From the NCBI GenBank assembly GCA_009921785.1, contig RFXE01000063.1, positions 1 through 8,760 on the forward strand: 8,760 nucleotides of DNA. The letters run 5' to 3'. The notes below the pieces were generated by a model. The model saw nothing but the letters and a program-made list of their open reading frames with translations. It had not been told where the DNA came from and did no database searches. A program made the position numbers and the translations under genes. Shown here in pieces: positions 1-5,920 of the stretch; positions within the stretch are counted from its first letter, which is position 1, and every line of letters begins with the position of its first letter. This DNA is from Alphaproteobacteria bacterium. Lineage in GTDB: Bacteria > Pseudomonadota > Alphaproteobacteria > Rhizobiales > Beijerinckiaceae.

Positions 1-53
1 AACGCCATAAAGCCGAATGATGTATCATCAGGAATGATGCGAAGGAGTTTCAT
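1..53 (-). CDS. secF: SecF, protein-export membrane protein, 5' fragment
   Basis: Only the first 17 codons and two further bases are in the window; the gene continues past base 1. The translation MKLLRIIPDDTSFGFMA resembles the N-terminus of alphaproteobacterial SecF, just before its first membrane segment. The ATG is at 51-53. A strong Shine-Dalgarno sequence, GAGGGAGA, lies at 61-68, 7 nt upstream, and overlaps the secD stop codon (67-69), so the two genes are probably translationally coupled. SecF forms the SecDF complex with SecD in the inner membrane, where it uses the proton gradient to help pull secreted proteins out of the SecYEG channel. The identification rests on this short peptide plus its position directly after secD, which is the standard arrangement. 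Confidence 0.85.
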   Translation of the reverse strand, partial: MKLLRIIPDDTSFGFMA

Positions 54-66
54 GGTTCAATCTCCC

Positions 67-1677
67 TCAGAACGGTAATTTTTGCGGACGCGCGCGCGTG
101 TACCACAGCGCAATCATCATGCGTGTCATCGTTACGGCCGTCACAACTGTTGTCACGATACCGAACACCATCGTGACAGCGAAACCACGCACGGGACCCG
201 AGCCCAAGAAAAACAGGATCGCTGCCGCGATAAACATCGTGACATTCGAGTCAATGATTGTTGCAAAGGCGCGCGTGAACCCCGCATCAAGTGAAGCAAT
301 CATACTCCGCCCTTGTCGCGCTTCCTCGCGAATGCGCTCATAAATCAACACATTCGAGTCAACGGCTGTGCCGATGGTCAACACGATACCCGCAATGCCT
401 GGCAAAGTTAACGTTGTGCCAATCAATGACATCATGGCGAAAATCAATACGACATGGATGATGAGCGCTATATTCGCGAACAATCCGAAAAGCCCGTAAG
501 TCACAAACATAAAGCCGACGACAAGGACTGCTGCCACATAAGCAGCAATCTTGCCCGCATTGATCGAGTCCTGTCCAAGGCCCGGCCCAACCGTGCGTTC
601 TTCAACAATAGTCAATGGCGCCGGCAAGGCACCCGCACGCAATAGAATGGCAAGATTGTTTGCGGCTTCAACGGTGAAGCGTCCCGAGATTTGTCCCTGC
701 CCGCCCGTAATCGCTGTTTGAATGCGCGGCGCTGAAATCACTTTTTTATCGAGGACGATGGCGAGCGCACGACCGACCGATTCAGATGTTGCCGCACCAA
801 AACGTTGTGCGCCGCGAATATTGAATTTGAAATTGACGATCGGTTCGCTGTTGCGCTGATCAAAGCCCGGTTGAGCATCGATCAAATCTTCACCCTGAAC
901 AATCACGCGCTTCTCAATCGGCAATGGCGGTTGATTGGCCTCCGCTTGCGGCAACATTTCTACTTCTGCCGAAGCGCCGCTCCCTTCAGCAACCATGCGG
1001 AATTCAAGTTGCGCTGTAGTGCCAAGAATTTCTTTCAAACGCTTGGGGTCCTGCAATCCAGGCACCTGTACAAGAATCCGGTCAATGCCCTGACGCTGTA
1101 TATTTGGCTCGGTTGTCCCCAAGGCGTCGATACGACGACGCAAAACTTCAATCGCTTGATCAATCGCCTTGCGGATTTTTTCGGTGACACCTGCTTCGGT
1201 AATTGCCAGCGTGATTAAACCATCCGGATCTTCAACAAGATCAATCGCGCTTTTGCCGCCGCCACTCAAGAGTGATGAGGTGGGCGTCGCCAGTTCGCGA
1301 AATTTGGGAACAACACGTTTGCGTTCCGCTTCATCCGTGATGCGCACCGATACGCCCCGCGGCAAAACCGCTAGACCACCGGCGAGAGCCACTTTCTCAT
1401 CACGCAAAATCCGGCGCATATCGTCACGCAGGGTTGCGACTTGCGTTTTCAAAACCGCTGCACTGTCCACTTCAAGAAGCACATGCGAGCCGCCCTGCAA
1501 ATCAAGGCCAAGCACAATAGCCTGATGCGGGATCAACCATGACGGCAAAAAGCCTGGTGTCGACTCCCGAAGCGCTGAACGCGATTCAGGCGACATCAGA
1601 CTCGGCGCGGCATAGAGGAATCCAGCAACGACAAGAAGCAAGACTGCGGCAATTTTAGCGCGGGAATAACGAAGCAT
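67..1677 (-). CDS. secD: SecD, protein translocase subunit
   Basis: Inner-membrane SecDF subunit that promotes late steps of Sec-dependent export using proton motive force. The 536-aa length is normal for alphaproteobacteria. There is an N-terminal membrane segment at about residues 8-25, then the family motif LGLDLQGG (57-64), the periplasmic P1 region to about residue 360, and a C-terminal RND-like domain with five predicted membrane segments. Conserved parts of that domain are visible: GTAVDSNVLIYERIREE (436-452), where most relatives have DANVLI, and IIDSNVTMFIAA (474-485) followed by GSGPVRGFAVT (492-502). The ATG at 1675-1677 follows yajC by 21 nt, with only a weak AGGT-like ribosome site further back. 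The yajC reading frame ends in tandem stops TGA TAG in the same frame as secD, so read-through fusion is blocked. It lies in the operon yajC-secD-secF. Identification is secure. Confidence 0.98.
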   Translation of the reverse strand: MLRYSRAKIAAVLLLVVAGFLYAAPSLMSPESRSALRESTPGFLPSWLIPHQAIVLGLDLQGGSHVLLEVDSAAVLKTQVATLRDDMRRILRDEKVALAGGLAVLPRGVSVRITDEAERKRVVPKFRELATPTSSLLSGGGKSAIDLVEDPDGLITLAITEAGVTEKIRKAIDQAIEVLRRRIDALGTTEPNIQRQGIDRILVQVPGLQDPKRLKEILGTTAQLEFRMVAEGSGASAEVEMLPQAEANQPPLPIEKRVIVQGEDLIDAQPGFDQRNSEPIVNFKFNIRGAQRFGAATSESVGRALAIVLDKKVISAPRIQTAITGGQGQISGRFTVEAANNLAILLRAGALPAPLTIVEERTVGPGLGQDSINAGKIAAYVAAVLVVGFMFVTYGLFGLFANIALIIHVVLIFAMMSLIGTTLTLPGIAGIVLTIGTAVDSNVLIYERIREEARQGRSMIASLDAGFTRAFATIIDSNVTMFIAAAILFFLGSGPVRGFAVTMVFGIVTTVVTAVTMTRMMIALWYTRARPQKLPF

Positions 1678-1698
1678 GATGAATGAATGCCAGACCTA

Positions 1699-2025
1699 TC
1701 AGGATTTTACGGGTTCGCCCTTGGACCTTACATCGGCAATCGATGCGCGGGTCACACGAACACGAACATTATCAGCAATTTCAAGTTCGACTTCATTGTC
1801 ATCCGTGACCTTAGCCACTTTGCCGATCAAACCACCGCTCATCACCACTTGATCGCCGCGACGGACATTCTTGATCATCTCTTGATGTTCCTTCTGCCGC
1901 TTTTGCTGCGGACGGATCATCAAAAAATACATAATGACAAAAATGAGAATGAAGGGAACGACCTGCATCAACATCTCAGAGCCGCCCAAAGCGGACGCAG
2001 ATTGAGCATAGGCTGGCGTAATCAC
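1699..2025 (-). CDS. yajC: YajC, Sec translocase accessory subunit
   Basis: Small single-span inner-membrane protein (108 aa) that associates with SecDF and SecYEG. A short N-terminal tail precedes the membrane segment at about residues 20-38, which ends in the family signature MIRPQQKRQKEHQ (36-48). A soluble basic domain follows, with RRGDQVVMSGGLIGKVAKV (55-73), typical of the family. Translation starts at GTG (2023-2025), supported by a perfect GGAGG Shine-Dalgarno sequence at 2032-2036, 6 nt upstream. It is the first gene of the yajC-secD-secF operon. YajC is dispensable in E. coli and its exact role is less clear than that of SecD or SecF. Confidence 0.97.
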   Translation of the reverse strand: MITPAYAQSASALGGSEMLMQVVPFILIFVIMYFLMIRPQQKRQKEHQEMIKNVRRGDQVVMSGGLIGKVAKVTDDNEVELEIADNVRVRVTRASIADVRSKGEPVKS

Positions 2026-2031
2026 GAAAAA

Positions 2032-2036
2032 CCTCC
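2032..2036 (-). promoter_or_regulatory. Ribosome binding site for yajC, fixing its GTG start
   Basis: GGAGG on the minus strand, 6 nt before GTG 2023-2025. The exact match and good spacing decide in favour of this non-ATG start over any internal methionine. Confidence 0.85.
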
Positions 2037-2046
2037 AAATATCTAT

Positions 2047-2092
2047 TAGTCCGGGCAGGACGAAAATCTCTCACCCAGAGTCGGCCGGACTA
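2047..2092. repeat. 8-bp perfect inverted repeat upstream of yajC
   Basis: TAGTCCGG at 2047-2054 is the exact reverse complement of CCGGACTA at 2085-2092, with a 30-nt spacer. The right arm overlaps the candidate yajC -10 hexamer, so the pair could be operator half-sites or could form an RNA stem if transcription starts further upstream than predicted. An 8-bp match with a long spacer can arise by chance. Confidence 0.4.
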
Positions 2093-2116
2093 TAGCTTTT
2101 GGCGGTCATATTGCAA
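2089..2116 (-). promoter_or_regulatory. Candidate sigma-70-type promoter for yajC-secD-secF
   Basis: On the minus strand, TTGCAA (2111-2116) and TATAGT (2089-2094) are separated by 16 nt. They match TTGACA at 4 of 6 and TATAAT at 5 of 6 positions. An alternative -35, TTGATT, lies slightly further upstream but would need a 20-nt spacer. The predicted start, near 2082-2083, gives a leader of about 57 nt before yajC. This is pattern matching only, with no experimental support, and alphaproteobacterial promoters are often poor matches to consensus. Confidence 0.35.
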
Positions 2117-2227
2117 TCAAAAGCACGGCATTTTGGGTGCACTTAGAGCGCTGATCTGGCATGGACGCTCCGTTAATTCGCCTGTATTGAACAAATCCCT
2201 CGTGTTCTCTTCACTGATCATTGACCC

Positions 2228-3118
2228 ATGTCCTCTTTCCCGCCTGTCTCAGACCCCCTTCTTGCCGAATTACGCCGTATTGCCGATGCGCTTGAGCGGC
2301 TAAAGCCGCCGACAAAGCCGGTGATCGATTTTTCGGTGGCGGATGCCTTTGTCTGGCGGCCCGACACGGGACAGCTTGTCGCAGTCCCCAAGGTCAACCG
2401 CGTTGAAATGACTTTGCTGCGCGGCATCGACCGCGTGCGTGATCTTCTTAACGAAAACACGAACCGTTTCGCGCGTGGCCTCCCCGCGAATAACGCGCTG
2501 TTGTGGGGTGCACGTGGCATGGGAAAATCTTCGCTCGTGAAAGCGGCGCACGCAGAAGCAGCATCACAGGCCGCAAGGGATAAATCGGCGTCCTTAAAGC
2601 TCGTAGAAATTCACCGTGAAGACATAGAGACGCTGCCGCATTTGATGGCGCTTATGCGCGAGTCACAGTGCCGCTTTATCGTCTTCTGCGACGATCTTTC
2701 TTTTGATTCTAACGACACTTCGTACAAGTCGCTTAAAGCCGTACTTGAAGGCGGCATTGAAGGTCGACCCGATAATGTCATCTTTTATGCGACGTCAAAT
2801 CGTCGTCACCTTCTCCCACGCGACATGATGGAGAATGAACGCGGAACCGCAATCAATCCCGGCGAAGCCATTGAAGAAAAAGTATCGCTTTCTGATCGCT
2901 TTGGTCTCTGGCTCGGCTTTCACAAGTGCAGCCAAGATGAATATCTCGATATGGTCCGCGGTTATGCGCGCCATTATGATTTACCTATCGACCGCGAAAG
3001 CCTCGAACATGAAAGCCTTGAATGGGCAACGACACGCGGCTCACGCTCGGGCCGCACAGCCTATCAATATATTCAAGATCTTGCCGGCCGCTTAGGCGTG
3101 AGGCTTGAAGGACATTAA
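2228..3118 (+). CDS. DUF815-family AAA-type ATPase
   Basis: A 296-aa soluble P-loop ATPase, recognised from its overall pattern as a DUF815 protein; the family has no well-established function. Walker A is GARGMGKS (94-101). Walker B is the hydrophobic run ending in DDL (FIVFCDDL, 150-157). A sensor-1-like stretch YATSNRRHLLPRDM (187-200) follows, then LSDRFGLWLGF (221-231), with an arginine placed like an AAA arginine finger, and a C-terminal helical part. There is no signal peptide or membrane segment. The ATG at 2228 is preceded by an in-frame TGA only one codon upstream (2222-2224), so the gene cannot start earlier, and no Shine-Dalgarno sequence is visible. It is the only plus-strand gene here, diverging from yajC and converging on the M23 gene. 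Family assignment is confident; function is unknown. Confidence 0.93.
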   Translation: MSSFPPVSDPLLAELRRIADALERLKPPTKPVIDFSVADAFVWRPDTGQLVAVPKVNRVEMTLLRGIDRVRDLLNENTNRFARGLPANNALLWGARGMGKSSLVKAAHAEAASQAARDKSASLKLVEIHREDIETLPHLMALMRESQCRFIVFCDDLSFDSNDTSYKSLKAVLEGGIEGRPDNVIFYATSNRRHLLPRDMMENERGTAINPGEAIEEKVSLSDRFGLWLGFHKCSQDEYLDMVRGYARHYDLPIDRESLEHESLEWATTRGSRSGRTAYQYIQDLAGRLGVRLEGH

Positions 3119-3124
3119 AATAAA

Positions 3125-3148
3125 AAAAGCGGCTAAAAAGCCGCTTTT
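3125..3148. terminator. Bidirectional intrinsic terminator between convergent genes
   Basis: A perfect 10-bp stem, AAAAGCGGCT (3125-3134) pairing with AGCCGCTTTT (3139-3148), encloses an AAAA loop. On the plus strand it ends in TTTTAATTATT. On the minus strand the A-run at 3122-3128 becomes a seven-T tract. It lies 6 nt past the ATPase stop and 23 nt past the M23 gene stop, so it can end transcription from both sides, more strongly for the minus-strand operon. Confidence 0.93.
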
Positions 3149-3171
3149 AATTATTCACTTTGAAACTGAAA

Positions 3172-4398
3172 TCAGTCTTCGCTTAAATGCTCGACCGGAT
3201 CGACGGGCACTGACCCTTTGCGCAACTCGAAATGAAGTTGCGGTGCCGCAACATCGCCCGACTGACCCGAGAGCGCTATCACTTGGCCGCGCTTGATCAG
3301 ATCACCACGCTTCACTTTGATCTCACTAGCATTCGCATAGACCGACACCCAACCATCAGAGTGCCGCACCATCACGAGATTGCCGAAACCTTTAACTTCA
3401 CTGCCAGCATAGGCAACAGTGCCGGCTTCAGCAGCCTTGATCGGCGTTCCTTCTGGCACTGAGATATTGATACCGGTGCTCTTCACGCCGCCTTTGTCAC
3501 CAAAGGCCTGAATGATGCGACCCTTCGCCGGCCAACGGAAGCCGACCGTACTTACCTTCGTCGCGTCAGACGCATTTGCCGGATCAGACGGTGCTGAGGT
3601 CGTTGGTGTTTCCAGAGCAGCCTGTTGCGTTGGCTGTGCCGCATCTGCCTTTTGAGGCGTCTTTGCTTGCGCAAGCTTCTTGGGATCCGCCTTCAGTGGA
3701 TCCGTCTTTGTTCCATCAACTGAGGCATCGGATACTGGCGCCGCAATTTCTGCAGTTTTTGTTGCTGCCACCTTCGCCTTTGTCGGCTGTACACCCGCAG
3801 CAACATGAACCGGAATGATCAGCTTCGTACCCGCCTTTGGCTTGGTCTTCGCTTTAAGACCATTGGCATTGCGGATCGCATCTTCTGGAACGCCATAACG
3901 ATCCGACAATGATTTTATCGTCTCATCATTCGCGAGCGTCACTTCAGTACCGCCCTCGGCAACCCATTTTCCACCATCAGCAGCCGAAGCGACCGGCTTC
4001 GCACTGGCAACAGGTGATGACAAAGACGCCATTTTTTGCGACGAGACGGGCGCCGCAGTGGACTTTGCAGCGACCGGTGATTTAGCGGATGTTGAAGCAT
4101 CGTTCGGAGCCGTCAAAGGCACGGAAGCGATCGAACCGCTCCCTTGAACAGACGCATCGGACGCACCGACATCCGCAGCAGGCGCTAACCCGCTATTCTG
4201 TGATTTTGAAAGAGATCCGGTTGTCTTCGGATCGAAACGCGCAGAACCCGCAAAGGGATTAAGCTGCTCCGACATGCGCACCACATCAGTGCCGCATGCC
4301 GACATAATAAGGCAAAGACCGCAAGTACTTAGAATGCGAAGCGCGGGCCTTGAAAGCACGGTCGACCTCCCGATCATGACCACATAACGACTCAACAA
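3172..4398 (-). CDS. NlpD-like lipoprotein with LysM and degenerate LytM (M23) domain
   Basis: Probable envelope lipoprotein of 408 aa, likely an activator of peptidoglycan amidases. The N-terminus is basic and hydrophobic, ending in a lipobox-like IMSAC with Cys35. Then come a long Ala/Ser/Pro/Lys-rich linker, one LysM peptidoglycan-binding domain (about 151-197), a second low-complexity linker (200-282) and a C-terminal LytM domain (about 287-405). Aligned with active LytM enzymes, four of the five key positions are changed: Ser307 for the first zinc His, Asn311 for the zinc Asp, Asn356 and Gln387 for the catalytic His residues; only His389 in PQLHFELR remains. This pattern matches E. coli NlpD and EnvC, which activate amidases without cutting peptidoglycan. 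The start is uncertain: TTG at 4396-4398, the next TTG at 4393-4395, or ATG at 4375-4377, which still leaves a full lipoprotein signal. It is last in the serS-surE-pcm run, where enterobacteria carry nlpD. Confidence 0.92.
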   Translation of the reverse strand: MLSRYVVMIGRSTVLSRPALRILSTCGLCLIMSACGTDVVRMSEQLNPFAGSARFDPKTTGSLSKSQNSGLAPAADVGASDASVQGSGSIASVPLTAPNDASTSAKSPVAAKSTAAPVSSQKMASLSSPVASAKPVASAADGGKWVAEGGTEVTLANDETIKSLSDRYGVPEDAIRNANGLKAKTKPKAGTKLIIPVHVAAGVQPTKAKVAATKTAEIAAPVSDASVDGTKTDPLKADPKKLAQAKTPQKADAAQPTQQAALETPTTSAPSDPANASDATKVSTVGFRWPAKGRIIQAFGDKGGVKSTGINISVPEGTPIKAAEAGTVAYAGSEVKGFGNLVMVRHSDGWVSVYANASEIKVKRGDLIKRGQVIALSGQSGDVAAPQLHFELRKGSVPVDPVEHLSED

Positions 4399-4471
4399 TC
4401 GTCTCTTTTTGATTCATCCTCTGTTTAGGTTAAGAACTTCTTTCCAAGACGTCGCGAACGCCAAGATTTTC

Positions 4472-4488
4472 AATCGCTCAGAGCGATT
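4472..4488 (-). other. Short hairpin across the pcm stop codon
   Basis: AATCGCT and AGCGATT form a 7-bp perfect stem with a 3-nt loop that includes part of the pcm TGA (4478-4480). The minus strand continues as GAAAATC with no proper U-run, so it is not a convincing intrinsic terminator. It could modestly reduce read-through into the downstream lipoprotein gene or mark an RNA processing point. The 79-100 nt gap that follows is the second longest in this run and may hold a separate promoter, but I cannot identify one. Confidence 0.35.
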
Positions 4489-5134
4489 CAGAAAGTCCGG
4501 GGATGATTTTTGGTAGATCAAGCCGCCCGAAATGATCAATCTCCAGCACGCGGCCGGTAACGGCACGGCGCCATCTCGTGATTTCCGAGACTTGACCAAC
4601 ACGTAAAATCGCAACGACCGAACCACCAGGCGTTAACTGATCGATCAAACTCGCCGGTTCGCTTTCAATTGAGCCATGAAGAATGATCCGGTCATAGGGC
4701 GCTTCTTCAGGATAACCATGAGTGCCGTCAGCATGCCACACGGCAATTGTGCCAAGGCTCGGCCGCGCAAGACGCTTCTTTGCTGCCTCTGCAAGAGCGC
4801 GATAGCGTTCGAGTGTCGTAACACTTAATGCCATTCGCGCGATAAGCGCCGTTGCGTATCCCGATCCCGTTCCAATCTCGAGAACGCGATCACCCGGCCC
4901 CACATCAAGTGCCGTGATCATGCGCGCGATCGAAGTTGGTGCGGCTTGAGTCTGCCCACACGGTAAGGGCAAAGCGATGTCGGTCTCGGCCACATCATTA
5001 AACCGCTCTTCGAGAAAGTCTTTGCGCGGAGTGAGCTCAAACGCCTGCAAAAGCGCATGATCAAAAATACCACGCTCGCGCAATTTGAGTTGAAAGGACA
5101 CAATCGCCTCGGCTTCCGACATCCGTTTGGGCAT
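4478..5134 (-). CDS. pcm: Protein-L-isoaspartate O-methyltransferase family protein
   Basis: SAM-dependent methyltransferase of the PCMT family, which repairs damaged isoaspartyl residues by methylating them. It has 218 aa from the chosen start. The SAM-binding motif I is VLEIGTGSGY (84-93), followed by an acidic strand end LERY (108-111) and a motif II-like YDRIILHG (147-154). The family segment before motif I reads ALPLPCGQTQAAPTSIARM, where canonical enzymes have GQTISQPY, so the substrate-contacting Ile-Ser is replaced by Gln-Ala. It may therefore be a divergent family member with altered specificity. The ATG at 5132-5134 is preferred over the adjacent TTG at 5135-5137 because AGGGA (5141-5145) sits 6 nt before it. 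It follows surE by 29 nt. Family is certain, exact activity less so. Confidence 0.9.
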   Translation of the reverse strand: MPKRMSEAEAIVSFQLKLRERGIFDHALLQAFELTPRKDFLEERFNDVAETDIALPLPCGQTQAAPTSIARMITALDVGPGDRVLEIGTGSGYATALIARMALSVTTLERYRALAEAAKKRLARPSLGTIAVWHADGTHGYPEEAPYDRIILHGSIESEPASLIDQLTPGGSVVAILRVGQVSEITRWRRAVTGRVLEIDHFGRLDLPKIIPGLSESL

Positions 5135-5163
5135 CAATGGTCCCTGTAAAATTCGAGCGACGC

Positions 5164-5919
5164 TTAAAACAAGCTCGCATAACGCGTGAGCGTCGGCTCG
5201 TCGGTGAGATCGAGACGTAAGGGTGTAACCGATATCCGTTTCGCTGCAATCGCTTCGAGATCGGTGCCATGCCCCGGCTCTGACTTACCACGACCAAACG
5301 CAATCCAATAATAGGGATTGCCGCGTCCATCGAGACGCTCATCGATGCGCAATAATTCCTGTTGCCGTTGGCCTTGCACGGCAATTGAGGTGCCTTGCAC
5401 ATCGGGTGCTTTGCAATCCGGAAAATTGATATTCACGAGTACGTTTTTCGGAATGCCCTCGGCTAGAATTTTTTTGACTAAACCGGGCGCATGCGTTTCA
5501 GCGCAATCCCAATGCGGCTGTGACCGAGTCTCGAACCCATAGCATTGCGACAACGCAATTGAGGGCACGCCAAGAATTGTTCCTTCGATAGCCCCCGCTA
5601 CCGTACCCGAATAGGTCACATCTTCGGCTACATTTTGCCCGCGATTAACGCCTGACAAAATAAGATCAGGCTTCCGGTCAAGCACATGGCGAAGGCCCAT
5701 GATCACACAATCAGTCGGTGTACCGCTTACTGCGAAACGTTGCTTACCCGCTTGCCGCAAGCGCAACGGATCATTGAGCGATAAAGAATGCGCGACACCG
5801 GATTGATCGGTTTCTGGCGCGATCACCCACACATCATCAGAAAGTGTCCGTGCAATCGCTTCACATATTTCTAATCCGGGCGCGTGAATACCGTCATCAT
5901 TGGTTACAAGAATACGCAT
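5164..5919 (-). CDS. surE: SurE, 5'/3'-nucleotidase
   Basis: Metal-dependent cytoplasmic phosphatase that removes phosphate from nucleoside monophosphates and is linked to stationary-phase survival in E. coli. The 251-aa length is typical. The N-terminal signature MRILVTNDDGIHAPGL carries the metal ligands Asp8 and Asp9; further ligands fit Ser40 in DQSGVAHS and Asn92 in SGVNRGQN. The stretch VTYSGTVAGAIEG (101-113) is also characteristic. The ATG at 5917-5919 starts 1 nt after the serS stop (5921-5923), and no strong Shine-Dalgarno sequence is seen, so translation probably depends on ribosomes finishing serS. The order surE-pcm is widely conserved. Confidence 0.97.
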   Translation of the reverse strand: MRILVTNDDGIHAPGLEICEAIARTLSDDVWVIAPETDQSGVAHSLSLNDPLRLRQAGKQRFAVSGTPTDCVIMGLRHVLDRKPDLILSGVNRGQNVAEDVTYSGTVAGAIEGTILGVPSIALSQCYGFETRSQPHWDCAETHAPGLVKKILAEGIPKNVLVNINFPDCKAPDVQGTSIAVQGQRQQELLRIDERLDGRGNPYYWIAFGRGKSEPGHGTDLEAIAAKRISVTPLRLDLTDEPTLTRYASLF

Positions 5920-5920
5920 A

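Larger units (their letters stand above)
2026..2227. other. Divergent intergenic region between yajC and the DUF815 ATPase gene
   Basis: This 202-bp spacer must carry the promoters for the leftward yajC operon and the rightward ATPase gene. It contains the yajC ribosome site at its left edge, an 8-bp inverted repeat (2047-2054 and 2085-2092) and promoter-like hexamers listed separately. I see no convincing small gene, tRNA or known regulatory RNA motif in it. Confidence 0.8.

Noticed and set aside
88..99. Alternating CG run that might form unusual DNA structure
   Set aside because: It is short and is explained by Arg-Ala-Arg codons at the end of secD.
805..1525. Plus-strand open frames opposite secD
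   Set aside because: They are antisense to conserved secD sequence and encode no recognisable protein.
1687..2049. A 120-codon plus-strand frame opposite yajC
   Set aside because: It covers the conserved yajC gene on the other strand; its peptide looks random and rich in His and Asn.
2095..2124. GCTTTT and AAAAGC pair as a second inverted repeat upstream of yajC
   Set aside because: The arms are short and AT-rich with a long spacer, so a chance match is likely.
4399..4477. Possible CtrA-type site (TTAA-containing) before the lipoprotein gene
   Set aside because: Only one TTAA half is present; the second half at the required spacing is missing.
4414..4626. A 70-codon minus-strand frame overlapping the 3' end of pcm and the gap to the lipoprotein gene
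   Set aside because: It mostly overlaps pcm in another frame and shows no conserved feature; the unique part is only about 60 nt.
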